Below are positions 20,835 through 29,307 of a stretch of DNA of 64,000 nt, in pieces. The notes under the pieces were generated by a model that did not search any database, was not told where the DNA came from, and saw nothing but the letters and a program-made list of their open reading frames with translations. The number at the start of each line of letters is the position of its first letter. Position 1 is the stretch's first letter. The DNA lies in NCBI RefSeq assembly GCF_015461805.1, contig NZ_JACVZE010000004.1:248001-312000 (forward strand), in the 5' to 3' direction. The DNA is from Pseudomonas pisciculturae. Lineage in GTDB: Bacteria; Pseudomonadota; Gammaproteobacteria; Pseudomonadales; Pseudomonadaceae. The position numbers were made by a program, and so were the translations under genes.

Positions 20835-21592
20835 ATACCTTGCTGCTCGAGCCCCACAATGGCGTGCTGCACATCACCCTCAACCGCCCCGAAAGCCGCA
20901 ACGCGATGAGCCTGGAAATGGTCAACGAACTGCGCACCGTGTTGACGCAATTGGACGGCCAGACCCGTGCAGTGGTAATCAGCGGTGCCGACGGGCACTT
21001 CTGCGCCGGCGCGGATGTGAAGGACCTGGTCACTGCGGGCAACGGGTTGCAGGCACTGAACCGGGCGTTTGGCACCTTGCTGCAAACCGTCGAAGCCGTG
21101 CCGCAAGTGGTGATCGTGGTACTGCAAGGCGCCGTACTGGGCGGCGGGTTCGGGTTGGCCTGTGTCAGTGATATTGCGATTGCCGACCACCAGGCCCAGT
21201 TCGGCTTGCCGGAAACCAGCCTGGGCTTGCTACCGGCGCAGATTGCGCCATTTGTGGTCAAGCGCATCGGCCTCACCCAGGCCCGGCGGCTGGCGCTGAC
21301 GGCGGCGCGGTTTGATGGTGTAGAAGCTGAGCGATTGGGTGTGGTGCACTTTACCGAGCGTGATTCGCAGGCGTTGGCTGAGCGTTTGGATGAAGTACTG
21401 GGGCAAGTGCTGCGCTGCGCGCCGGGGGCGAATGGGCGGACTAAAGCGTTGATGCTGGCGAGTGTGGAGGAGCCGCTTGAGGTTGTTTTGGATCGCGGGG
21501 CGCAGTGGTTTGCCGAAGCGGTCAGGGGGGAGGAAGGGATTGAGGGGACGCAGGCGTTTGTGCAAAAGCGAAAACCTCGGTGGTGCAAATGA
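20831..21592 (+). CDS. atuE: Isohexenylglutaconyl-CoA hydratase
   Basis: 253-aa crotonase-family enzyme, expected to hydrate the product of geranyl-CoA carboxylase. The oxyanion-hole segments are present: SRNAMS and HFCAGADVKDL (first), GAVLGGGFGLACVSDIAIA (second), followed by FGLPETSLGLLP. ATG 20831 overlaps the stop of atuD. A longer upstream frame is only a shadow of atuD. The last 130 bases are less codon-biased than the rest, and a REP pair follows at once. Confidence 0.9.
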   Translation: MNTLLLEPHNGVLHITLNRPESRNAMSLEMVNELRTVLTQLDGQTRAVVISGADGHFCAGADVKDLVTAGNGLQALNRAFGTLLQTVEAVPQVVIVVLQGAVLGGGFGLACVSDIAIADHQAQFGLPETSLGLLPAQIAPFVVKRIGLTQARRLALTAARFDGVEAERLGVVHFTERDSQALAERLDEVLGQVLRCAPGANGRTKALMLASVEEPLEVVLDRGAQWFAEAVRGEEGIEGTQAFVQKRKPRWCK

Positions 21593-21594
21593 CG

Positions 21595-21681
21595 CAATCG
21601 GGGGCAAGCCCCCTCCCACATTTAACCGAGTTCCAACATGAGAATGCGGTCGAATGTGGGAGGGGGCTTGCCCCCGATGAG
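21595..21681. repeat. REP pair between atuE and atuF
   Basis: Two inverted copies of the unit TGTGGGAGGGGGCTTGCCCC(CGAT) face each other across about 30 bp. They lie inside what should be one operon, between atuE and the separate biotin subunit gene atuF, and may weaken read-through or stabilise the upstream mRNA. Confidence 0.9.
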
Positions 21682-21718
21682 GCCCGAACCAACACCTCAT
21701 CAGCCCAGGGATAACCCC

Positions 21719-23602
21719 ATGCCCACATTCAGCAAAATCCTCATCGCCAACCGCGGCGAAATCGCCTGCCGCATACAGCGCACCGCCCAGGCCCTGGGTT
21801 ATCGCACTGTGGCCATCTACAGCGATGCCGACGCCCAGGCCCTGCATGTGCAAATGGCCGATGAAGGCGTGCACATCGGTCCGGCGCCCGTGCAACAGTC
21901 CTATCTCAATATCCCGGCGATTTTGGACGCCGCCCAAAAAACCGGCGCCGACGCCATCCACCCAGGCTACGGCTTCCTCTCCGAAAACCCCGACTTCGCC
22001 CGCGCATGTCTGGCAACAGGCCTGACCTTTATCGGCCCCAGCGTCGAGGCCATCGAACTGATGGGCAGCAAACGCCTGTCCAAACTCGCCATGCTCGACG
22101 CGGGTGTGCCGTGCATTGCCGGCTACCAAGGCAGCGCACAAGACGATGCCACACTGCAACGCGAAGCCCAGCGCATCGGTTACCCCTTGATGATCAAGGC
22201 CAGCGCCGGCGGCGGCGGCCGGGGTATGCGCCTGGTGCACAGTGCCGATGCCCTGCTGGAGAATCTAAACACCGCACGTTCTGAAGCAAAAAACGCTTTC
22301 GGCAGCGACGAGCTGATCCTCGAACAAGCGCTGATTGAGCCCCGACACGTTGAAATCCAACTGTTTGGCGACAGCCACGGCCATCTCATCTACCTCGGCG
22401 AACGCGATTGTTCGATCCAGCGCCGCCATCAAAAAGTCATCGAAGAAGCCCCCTGCCCGGTCATGACACCTCAATTGCGCGAGGCCATGGGCGAAGCTGC
22501 CCTGAAGGCCGGTCGCGCGGTGAATTACGTGGGTGCAGGCACGGTAGAGTTCCTGCTCGATCGCAACGGCCGGTTTTACTTCCTGGAAATGAACACCCGC
22601 CTGCAAGTCGAGCACCCGGTCACCGAGCTGATCACCGGCCTCGACCTGGTGGACTGGCAACTGCAAATCGCCGCTGGCCAACTCTTGCCATTGACCCAAC
22701 AAGACGTGACCCTCAGCGGCCACGCCATGGAGGTGCGCCTCTACGCCGAAGACCCGGCCCAAGGCTTTGTGCCGCAAACCGGCAAGGTGCTGAGCTGGCT
22801 ACCTGTTGCTGGCGTGCGTACCGATCATGGCGTGATGGAGGGCCAGCGCATCAGCCCGTTCTATGACCCGATGCTGGCCAAGATCATCGCCCACGGCGCC
22901 ACCCGTGAAGAGGCGCGACGCAAACTGCTGCGGGCGGTGGAAGACACGGTGCTGCTGGGGGTGAGCACCAATCAGCGCTTGCTGGTGGAGGTGCTCAAGC
23001 ATCCAGACTTTATCGCTGGCGATGTCAGTACCGGTTTCATCGCCCAGCATTTCAGCGAAGTCACGCACACCATGGCATCAAAAGAACAACTCGCCCTGGC
23101 CGCCGCGCTGTTCTATCAACACAGCGCCGACAAGCACCCCCAGGGCCTGGCGGGCTGGCGAAACAACGCGAGTGTTTCGTGTACTTACCGCCTGGAAGTC
23201 AACGACGCCGTCCACACCGTCACCGTTGAGCCAATGTCGCTCACCGCCGACGGCCGCCACGTCATCGTGCAGCTCAACGGCATTCGCCGGCGCATCGCCT
23301 ATCACCTCGACGGCGACCAACTGTGGCTGCCGGGCCTGACGGTGACTAACCGCACCCAGCAGGCCGCCAGCCGCCAGGTCGATGCACGCAGCGGCACGGT
23401 CAAGGCACCGATGGATGGCGCCATTGTCGACGTGCGCGTCAGTGCCGGCGACAGCGTCAGCAAAGGCCAACTGCTGCTGGTACTGGAAGCGATGAAAATG
23501 GAGCACCCACTGACCGCCGGCATCGACGGTGTGATCAAGGGCGTGCAGGTGATTGCCGGCGATCAGGTGCGCAATCGCCAGGTGTTGTTGGAGATCGAAT
23601 AA
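21719..23602 (+). CDS. atuF: Geranyl-CoA carboxylase alpha subunit (biotin carboxylase plus biotin carrier)
   Basis: 627-aa subunit. The biotin carboxylase domain spans about residues 1-450 (KILIANRGEIA at the start, ASAGGGGRGMR glycine loop, FLEMNTRLQVEHPVTE active site). The biotin carrier domain is at the C-terminus with EAMKMEHP; biotin would be attached to Lys593. It partners AtuC. ATG 21719 follows AGGGAT. An in-frame ATG at 21638 lies in the REP element and was rejected. The atuG and atuH genes that follow in P. aeruginosa are not here: an exonuclease gene follows instead. Confidence 0.93.
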   Translation: MPTFSKILIANRGEIACRIQRTAQALGYRTVAIYSDADAQALHVQMADEGVHIGPAPVQQSYLNIPAILDAAQKTGADAIHPGYGFLSENPDFARACLATGLTFIGPSVEAIELMGSKRLSKLAMLDAGVPCIAGYQGSAQDDATLQREAQRIGYPLMIKASAGGGGRGMRLVHSADALLENLNTARSEAKNAFGSDELILEQALIEPRHVEIQLFGDSHGHLIYLGERDCSIQRRHQKVIEEAPCPVMTPQLREAMGEAALKAGRAVNYVGAGTVEFLLDRNGRFYFLEMNTRLQVEHPVTELITGLDLVDWQLQIAAGQLLPLTQQDVTLSGHAMEVRLYAEDPAQGFVPQTGKVLSWLPVAGVRTDHGVMEGQRISPFYDPMLAKIIAHGATREEARRKLLRAVEDTVLLGVSTNQRLLVEVLKHPDFIAGDVSTGFIAQHFSEVTHTMASKEQLALAAALFYQHSADKHPQGLAGWRNNASVSCTYRLEVNDAVHTVTVEPMSLTADGRHVIVQLNGIRRRIAYHLDGDQLWLPGLTVTNRTQQAASRQVDARSGTVKAPMDGAIVDVRVSAGDSVSKGQLLLVLEAMKMEHPLTAGIDGVIKGVQVIAGDQVRNRQVLLEIE

Positions 23603-23676
23603 CCCCCTAGGCGGAACTAGAAGGCCGGGCTACGCTCTATCCCCATCAGGAAAGGACGAGTACGGGAACCTGCGCG

Positions 23677-24219
23677 ATGCCTCATTGGCTGATTATTGAC
23701 CTTGAAGCCACAACGGATGAAGGCGGCTGGCCCGTGACAGAGATGGAAGTCATCGAGATCGGCGCAAGCCTGGTGAACCGCCAGGGCCGCGAGCTGGACC
23801 ACTTCCAGCGTTTTGTACGGCCGCTGCGTCGGCCCTTGCTGACGCCGTTCTGCCGCCAACTGACCCACATCACCCAGGCCAACATCGACGGCGCGGCGCC
23901 GATCACTGACGTGTGGCCGTTGTTCGAACGCTGGCTGGGCCAGCACCAGCCGCGCCTGGAAGGCTGGGCCAGCTGGGGCGATTACGATCGCAGGCAGTTG
24001 GAACTGGAGTGGCAACGCCATGGCCTGGCCAGCGCGTTGGCGGCCACGCCCCATGTGAACCTCAAGCAACGCTTCGCCAAAGCGCGGCGCCTGGACAAGC
24101 CCTTGGGGCTCAATGGCGCGCTGCAACTGGCGGGAATGCAGTTCCATGGCCAGCAACATCGGGCACTGGAGGATGCGCGTAACACCGCGCGCCTGCTGCC
24201 GCTGATTTTACCGGTCTAG
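23677..24219 (+). CDS. 3'-5' exonuclease, DEDDh family (Eri1/KapD-like)
   Basis: 180-aa nuclease. The DxE motif is IDLEAT (Asp8, Glu10). A second motif lies in SWGDYDRRQLE. The third is HRALEDARNTARL, giving the His and last Asp of DEDDh enzymes. Lack of other domains and the spacing resemble Eri1/KapD-type single-domain exonucleases more than the DnaQ proofreading subunit. Substrate (RNA or DNA) is not evident. It stands 74 bp after atuF and has no obvious link with terpene use. Confidence 0.85.
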   Translation: MPHWLIIDLEATTDEGGWPVTEMEVIEIGASLVNRQGRELDHFQRFVRPLRRPLLTPFCRQLTHITQANIDGAAPITDVWPLFERWLGQHQPRLEGWASWGDYDRRQLELEWQRHGLASALAATPHVNLKQRFAKARRLDKPLGLNGALQLAGMQFHGQQHRALEDARNTARLLPLILPV

Positions 24220-24282
24220 GCAGCTCCCCTGCCCTTGGGCATACTGGCCGACCTTTCCAGACCCTTTTCCGAGGATTCACCC

Positions 24283-24567
24283 ATGTTTAAAGTCAACGAA
24301 TACTTCGACGGCACCGTCAAGTCGATCGCTTTCGGCACCGCTGAAGGCCCGGCGACCATCGGCGTAATGGCCCCGGGTGAATACGAATTCGGCACTGCCC
24401 AGCGTGAAATCATGCACGTGGTCTCCGGTGCGCTGACCGTCAAGCTGCCAGACGCCGCCGAGTGGGAAACCTTCGCCGCCGGCAGCCAGTTCAACGTCCC
24501 GGCCAACAGCAAGTTCCAGCTCAAGGTTGCGGTAGACACTGCTTACCTGTGTGAATACCGCGGCTGA
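24283..24567 (+). CDS. ppnP: Pyrimidine/purine nucleoside phosphorylase PpnP
   Basis: 94-aa cupin-fold protein of the former DUF1255 family, which splits nucleosides with phosphate into base and ribose-1-phosphate. It starts [14 protein letters not shown] and carries the typical [19 protein letters not shown] and [11 protein letters not shown] segments. ATG 24283 is chosen because the product then has the family length. The in-frame start 16 codons earlier adds non-conserved sequence. A strong hairpin terminator follows. Confidence 0.93.
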   Translation: MFKVNEYFDGTVKSIAFGTAEGPATIGVMAPGEYEFGTAQREIMHVVSGALTVKLPDAAEWETFAAGSQFNVPANSKFQLKVAVDTAYLCEYRG

Positions 24568-24580
24568 TTGTTACCCGGTC

Positions 24581-24617
24581 AAAAAAATGCCCGTCTCGCA
24601 GGAGACGGGCATTTTTT
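24581..24617. terminator. Bidirectional rho-independent terminator
   Basis: Stem ATGCCCGTCTC / GAGACGGGCAT with a GCAG loop, an A-run on the left and a T-run on the right. It can stop ppnP (+) and the convergent MOSC gene (-), whose stop codon sits in the T-run. Confidence 0.93.
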
Positions 24618-25422
24618 ATTCCAGGATCGTAACCGGCATCCCCACGGCCAACTGGCCGACGCCATCGTTGACCAGGTTCTGGCCAAACATCACATCACCG
24701 TCCTGTTCGCGATAGGTCTTGAGCGTCGCCAAGGGTTCACGGTCGGCACTGCGCTCGCCACTGGCCGGGTCGATGGTGGTGAGGATGCAGCGTGAGCACG
24801 ACTTGACCACGCGAAACTCCAAGTCGCCGATGCGCACGCGTTTCCAACCATCTTCGGCAAACGCCTCGCTGCCTTCGATCACCAGGTTGGGGCGAAAACG
24901 CAGCATGTCCATGGGCCGGCCGATGCGCTGGGACAGGTCGTCCAGAGAGGCCTGGCCGATCAGCAGCAAGGGAAAGCCATCGGCAAAACCGACTTTGTCG
25001 TCGTCCTTGCCGAAGCCCGCCTCAGTGCTGCGCGCACGCTCCACCGGCACTTGCACCAGGCGCGTGGGTTTGCCGATGAAGTCGCTGACCCAGGCGGCGG
25101 CCGCGTCGCCGGCGTCAGGCACGCGTAACGTGTCGCGCCAAATAGTCACGCCGCGCAGTTCTGCGTCGCTGCCGGGAAGCGCTACGTCCAGCGGCGCAAC
25201 GCCTGGAGTGCTGAGAGTCAGGCCACCGGTGTTGTTCCACAACGCCGACAGTTGGCTCATCTTCGCCACCGCACGCTGGGTGAGAAAACGCCCACTGGCC
25301 TCGTCTACCAGCATCCAGCGGCGATCGCCGTCCAGCCCCAGTTTATCCAGGCCGATCTGTTGCAAGACCTCTGCCTTGCCGGACTTCAAGGGGTAACGGT
25401 ACAACGCGCTGAGACGAAGCAT
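24616..25422 (-). CDS. MOSC domain protein (YcbX-like, molybdenum-cofactor enzyme family)
   Basis: 268-aa protein with an N-terminal MOSC beta-barrel domain (LSALYRYPLKSGKAEVL, GLDGDRRWMLVDE) and a C-terminal MOSC domain. The latter contains the cysteine segment SCSRCILTTIDP thought to hold molybdenum cofactor. E. coli YcbX has an added ferredoxin domain that is missing here, so electrons must come from another protein. A role in reducing N-hydroxylated compounds is possible by family. It is a single gene, convergent with ppnP. Confidence 0.88.
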   Translation of the reverse strand: MLRLSALYRYPLKSGKAEVLQQIGLDKLGLDGDRRWMLVDEASGRFLTQRAVAKMSQLSALWNNTGGLTLSTPGVAPLDVALPGSDAELRGVTIWRDTLRVPDAGDAAAAWVSDFIGKPTRLVQVPVERARSTEAGFGKDDDKVGFADGFPLLLIGQASLDDLSQRIGRPMDMLRFRPNLVIEGSEAFAEDGWKRVRIGDLEFRVVKSCSRCILTTIDPASGERSADREPLATLKTYREQDGDVMFGQNLVNDGVGQLAVGMPVTILE

Positions 25423-25461
25423 GGGCCTGCATTCCTGAGGGTTAAAGATGCAACCCTAAGG

Positions 25462-26397
25462 TCAAGCGGGCACTTCGTCCAGCATCAGGCGTTCGCGCAC
25501 CACGTCCACCAGCTTGTCGGGCTGGAACTTGGAGAGGAAGTTGTCGCAGCCGACCTTCTTCACCATCGAGTCGTTGAAGCTGCCCGACAGCGAGGTGTGC
25601 AGCACCACGTACAGCCCACGCAGGCGCGGGTCGTTGCGAATCTCGGTGGTGAGGCGGTAGCCGTCCATTTCAGGCATTTCGGCGTCGGTGAACACCATCA
25701 GCAGCTTGTCGGTCATCACCACGCCGCTGTCGGCCCAAGCCTTGAGCATGTTCAGCGCCTTGAGGCCGTCGCTGGCGATGTGCATCTTCAGCCCAAGTTG
25801 GCCGAGGGTGCCACGCAGTTGCGAGAGGGCTACGTTGGAGTCGTCCACCAGCAGCACTTCGCGGCCACGAGCGCGCTCCAGCACCGGGTCTTCGAGTTTC
25901 TCGCGGGAGACCTTGCCGTTGTACGGCACGATTTCGGCCAGGACTTTTTCCACGTCGATGATTTCCACCAACTGGTCGTCGACCTTGCTGATGGCGGTGA
26001 GGTAATGCTGGCGACCGGCGCTGGTCGGCGGCGGCAGGATGGCTTCCCAGTTCATGTTGACGATGCGGTCGACACCCCCCACCAGGAACGCCTGCACGGA
26101 GCGGTTGTACTCGGTGACGATAATGGTGCTGTTAGGGCCCGGCACCAGTGGGCGCATGCCGATGGCTTGGGACAGGTCGATCACCGGCAAGGTCTGGCCA
26201 CGCAGGTTGACCACGCCACAGACGAACGGATGGCGCTGGGGCATCAGGGTCAACTTGGGCAGTTGCAGCACTTCCTGCACCTTGAACACGTTGATCGCGA
26301 ACAGCTGCCGCCCGGCCAAGCGAAACATGAGGATCTCCAGGCGATTCTCACCCACCAGTTGCGTGCGTTGATCTACCGTGTCGAGAATGCCGGCCAT
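25462..26397 (-). CDS. cheV: Chemotaxis coupling protein CheV (CheW-receiver fusion)
   Basis: 311 aa. An N-terminal CheW-like domain (about 15-165; LFAINVFKVQEVLQ, GVVNLRGQTLPVIDL) links receptors to CheA. A C-terminal receiver domain follows (about 175-305) with the phospho-acceptor Asp in FTDAEMPEMDG and DD in LLVDDSN. It probably adapts or buffers chemotactic signalling. It lies 4 kb away from the main che cluster and has its own FliA-type promoter. Confidence 0.95.
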   Translation of the reverse strand: MAGILDTVDQRTQLVGENRLEILMFRLAGRQLFAINVFKVQEVLQLPKLTLMPQRHPFVCGVVNLRGQTLPVIDLSQAIGMRPLVPGPNSTIIVTEYNRSVQAFLVGGVDRIVNMNWEAILPPPTSAGRQHYLTAISKVDDQLVEIIDVEKVLAEIVPYNGKVSREKLEDPVLERARGREVLLVDDSNVALSQLRGTLGQLGLKMHIASDGLKALNMLKAWADSGVVMTDKLLMVFTDAEMPEMDGYRLTTEIRNDPRLRGLYVVLHTSLSGSFNDSMVKKVGCDNFLSKFQPDKLVDVVRERLMLDEVPA

Positions 26398-26445
26398 TAA
26401 AAGCTCCTGATGCGCTAAAGGGTTGTGCAGCTCACTTAAGGCTGT

Positions 26446-26472
26446 TTATCGGCGGCGAACGCCAGATCTTGA
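26446..26472 (-). promoter_or_regulatory. FliA (sigma-28) promoter for cheV
   Basis: On the minus strand TCAAG is followed by GCCGATAA, with 15 bases between TCAA and GCCGATAA: an exact -10 and a good -35 for flagellar sigma-28. It lies 49 bp before the cheV start. FliA is encoded in this window (39471-40211). Confidence 0.8.
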
Positions 26473-26937
26473 CCCCGGTAAAATGCCACGGAATTTAATT
26501 GATGTCACACTGACATCATGCTTTACTGCGCAGGCCTCTCCATATGGCAATGCAGCCACGTTGCGCGACATTCAAAGTGACGCAAGGTTCCGCCATATAA
26601 GGGATTCCCTTATGCGCAATCAGGCCCAACCTGATATTCGCGATATCTAATAGCCATTAATGTGACGCCATTCTCATTGCATGAATGGAGTCAGGCTTTT
26701 GTTTGCCATCCCAAGCCCCCGGCCCACGGGTCTTTCAGACGCAGGCGCCTCGGCAACTGAAGTTGTGCAACTGACCCCAACCACCCGGGCTGCGCAATGC
26801 CGTCGCCTGCACTCTAATAAACGTCCTACTGAAAACTCAGAAGCAACCTACAGATTTCAGTCATATTTCAGCGCTAGTTTTAAGCCATTCACCCGGTGCG
26901 ACATCTCATCACCCGACCTTATGTTGTGGAGACTTGC
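26473..26937. other. Intergenic region with two palindromes, no supported gene
   Basis: 465 bases of lower G+C between cheV and a small unknown gene. It holds a perfect palindrome GATGTCA-CAC-TGACATC (26501-26517), about 30 bp upstream of the cheV -35, and ATAAGGG-ATT-CCCTTAT (26597-26613). Short open frames here have no start signals or coding bias that I trust. TGTGGAG at 26923 serves the following gene. Confidence 0.5.
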
Positions 26938-27390
26938 ATGATGAACAGCGCAAATGAATGGCAAACCACACTTCTTGATTTTCTGCTCGAAGCGCAAACG
27001 CTGCTGGCCAAGTCGGAAGAGTGTTTAAGTCACTTGCATCTGATCCGCGACGACAACGATGCGATCGATTGCATAAAGACCAGCCTGATCAAACTGGCCG
27101 AAAAAGCCGATAACCTCGCTCTGCAGGCGATCAGTGAGTTTTCCCGGCATATCCAGAACTTGATCGCCAACGCAGCCAGCCCCCTGCAATTACATGATCA
27201 GGCATTAGACGCACTGCATGCCTGCCTGTCATTGCTGGCCTGGCAATTGGAGTTGATCGACACCCGCACTGGCGAACTGGGCATGGATGACAGCGAACAA
27301 GTGACATTGATTGCGACCGTCACGCTGCAGATTCCACAGAAAGATTTCTCTTCCAAGCCGCAGCAACGAAGACATCACGCATCGACTTGA
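26938..27390 (+). CDS. Small helical protein of unknown function, 150 aa
   Basis: Not recognised. The sequence is predicted by eye to be almost wholly alpha-helical with heptad-like leucines (LLDFLLEAQTLLAKSEECL, IKTSLIKLAEKADNLALQAI, ALDALHACLSLLAWQLELID). The overall look, including a single HLHLIRDD segment, recalls four-helix bundles such as Hpt or receptor-associated proteins, but no Hpt signature HxxKG is present. ATG 26938 with TGTGGAG upstream is preferred over an earlier in-frame codon at 26896. G+C is lower than in its neighbours. Confidence 0.6.
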   Translation: MMNSANEWQTTLLDFLLEAQTLLAKSEECLSHLHLIRDDNDAIDCIKTSLIKLAEKADNLALQAISEFSRHIQNLIANAASPLQLHDQALDALHACLSLLAWQLELIDTRTGELGMDDSEQVTLIATVTLQIPQKDFSSKPQQRRHHAST

Positions 27391-27664
27391 AGCATTACCA
27401 GGTCGCATTCAATTTATGACTTACCTGAAAACGACACTACCAACTAACCGTGGGACTCAGTGGCGCCAGCAAAGATATCAATTAGCCATCAACGGTAATA
27501 ACGATACAAATCCGCTTAAACAATATAACTCCCCCTTTTAATGAACTCCGGGATTACCGCCTGGAGCATTTGTATGGGTATTACACCCGCCAACGCACGG
27601 CATCAGGCGACCAACGGTAATAGTGGTGGTACTATTGCCCCGCTCGAAGTCACTCAACTTCATC

Positions 27665-28651
27665 ATGCATAAAAACGATTCGATCACGTATTCCAAGCAG
27701 AGCGCCGTCAGCCGACGTGGTCGCTCTTCCCGCAGCGAATCTTCATTGGCCCCCTCCGCTATGTACGCCAAGCTCAAGACACTCCTCGCCAGGTCCGCAT
27801 CGCGCAGCAATGCCCGTCGCCTGATCCTCGCGCTGTGCCTTGGCTCGCTGCTGCTGAGCCTGTGGGCCTACAGCTTTAGCGCAGCGCTACCGATGCTGGT
27901 GCTGCTTAACCTGGCCACGTTTGTGGTGGTCGGCGTGCAACAGTGGCGCTCACGCAAAGCCATCAAGTTTGAGCCTCAGGAACTGGCCGAGCGCCTGCTG
28001 CAAGTGCAAGAAAACGAACGCCACCGTTTGAGCCGTGAGCTGCACGACGATATCGGCCAATTGCTGACCGCCGCCAAGCTGCAAAGTGAATGGCTCAAAC
28101 GCCGCCTGCCGCAAGAGCTTCAAGGCCAGAGCGCTGTGCTGTGCAGCACCCTTGACGAGACCCTTGCCAAGGTGCGCGACGTGTCCGCCATCCTCAACCC
28201 TCGACAACTCGCCAGCCTGGGCCTGGAAGCCAGCCTTCGCGCGCACCTGCTCAAGACGCTGGGAAACACCCCTGTTCACTGGAGCCTGGAATGCCAGCAA
28301 CGGCTCACCGGCATCCCTGAAGACATGGCGTTGGCGGCCTTTCGCATCACCCAGGAAGCGGTGACCAACATGCTCCGGCATGCCCAGGCACACAACCTGC
28401 TGGTACGCCTGCAACGCCTGCCCGAGGGATTGTCGCTGACGATCCGCGATGATGGCGTGGGCTTCTCACCCGCCCTCAACCCGGGCCAGGAAGGCCAGCG
28501 CGGCATGGCCGGGATGTCTGAGCGCATCGATCAACTTGGCGGTTCATTATGCGTCAGCAGCCAACCTGGCGAAGGCACCCGCATCGACGCACTTTTCCCC
28601 TGGGCGCCGCGCGCCCTCGAACGGGCCAGTGCCCCTAAGGTTCCCGAGTGA
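27665..28651 (+). CDS. Membrane sensor histidine kinase, NarL-partner type (HisKA_3)
   Basis: About 328 aa. Two adjacent hydrophobic segments (RLILALCLGSLLLSLWAYSF and ALPMLVLLNLATFVVVGV) anchor it with almost no periplasmic loop, so it may sense within the membrane. The dimerisation/phospho-acceptor motif is ENERHRLSRELHDDIGQ. The ATPase domain shows AFRITQEAVTNMLRHA, IRDDGVGF and RGMAGMSERI. The start is uncertain: ATG 27665 is used, but ATG 27761 just before the first membrane segment and GTG 27623 are also open and none has a clear ribosome-binding site. It overlaps the next gene by GTGA, a classical coupled pair. Confidence 0.85.
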   Translation: MHKNDSITYSKQSAVSRRGRSSRSESSLAPSAMYAKLKTLLARSASRSNARRLILALCLGSLLLSLWAYSFSAALPMLVLLNLATFVVVGVQQWRSRKAIKFEPQELAERLLQVQENERHRLSRELHDDIGQLLTAAKLQSEWLKRRLPQELQGQSAVLCSTLDETLAKVRDVSAILNPRQLASLGLEASLRAHLLKTLGNTPVHWSLECQQRLTGIPEDMALAAFRITQEAVTNMLRHAQAHNLLVRLQRLPEGLSLTIRDDGVGFSPALNPGQEGQRGMAGMSERIDQLGGSLCVSSQPGEGTRIDALFPWAPRALERASAPKVPE

Positions 28652-29307
28652 GCTGCAAACTACTCCTGGTGGATGACCATGCGCTGATCAGAGCCGGTGT
28701 ACGTGCGCTGGTCCAGGATATTCCCGGCTACACGGTGGTCGGTGAAGCCAGCGATGGTGCGCAATTGCTTGAGCAGTTCAGTGAACTGCAGCCCGATATC
28801 GTGCTGCTGGATTTGTCGATGAAGCACACCGGCGGCCTGGACGCGTTGCAGCAGCTCAAGCGCGTCTACCCCAAGAGCCGCGTGCTGATCCTGTCGATGC
28901 ACACCGACCCGGAGCTGATCATGTGCGCGCTGGAGTCCGGGGCACACGGCTACCTGCTCAAGGACACCACCGCCAGCGAGCTGGAACACGCATTGCTGGC
29001 GCTGCGTAACAACGAGCGCTACCTGAGCCCGGCCATCGCCCACACGGTGATCAACCAAGCGCTGGTGCGCAACCAGGGGTCGACCACGCCCGCGGGCGGC
29101 AGTCATAACTTAACGGCACGCCAGCTGGAGATCCTGCGCTTGATCGTGCGCGGCAAGTCCACCCGGGAAATCGCCCACGGCCTGGGCCTGAGCATCAAGA
29201 CGGTCGAAGCCCACCGCTCGCAAATCATGAAACGCCTGCAGATTTTCGACGTGGCGGGCCTGGTGTTATTCGCGGTGCGCGAGCAGATCATCAGCCTGGA
29301 CGACTAG
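28648..29307 (+). CDS. Two-component response regulator, NarL/LuxR family
   Basis: 219 aa. The receiver domain (1-120) has Asp55 as phospho-acceptor (VLLDLSMKHTGG) and the KDTTA segment with conserved Lys. The LuxR-type helix-turn-helix lies at about 150-205 (LTARQLEILRLIVRGKS, IAHGLGLSIKTVEAHR). It starts at GTG inside the stop of the kinase gene. The last 42 bp overlap the 3' end of the convergent lipid kinase gene. Target genes are not apparent; the small unknown upstream is one candidate. Confidence 0.9.
   Translation: MSCKLLLVDDHALIRAGVRALVQDIPGYTVVGEASDGAQLLEQFSELQPDIVLLDLSMKHTGGLDALQQLKRVYPKSRVLILSMHTDPELIMCALESGAHGYLLKDTTASELEHALLALRNNERYLSPAIAHTVINQALVRNQGSTTPAGGSHNLTARQLEILRLIVRGKSTREIAHGLGLSIKTVEAHRSQIMKRLQIFDVAGLVLFAVREQIISLDD

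Noticed and set aside
26423..26650. 75-aa frame upstream of the small unknown gene
   Set aside because: No ribosome-binding site and no coding bias; it covers the cheV promoter and two palindromes.
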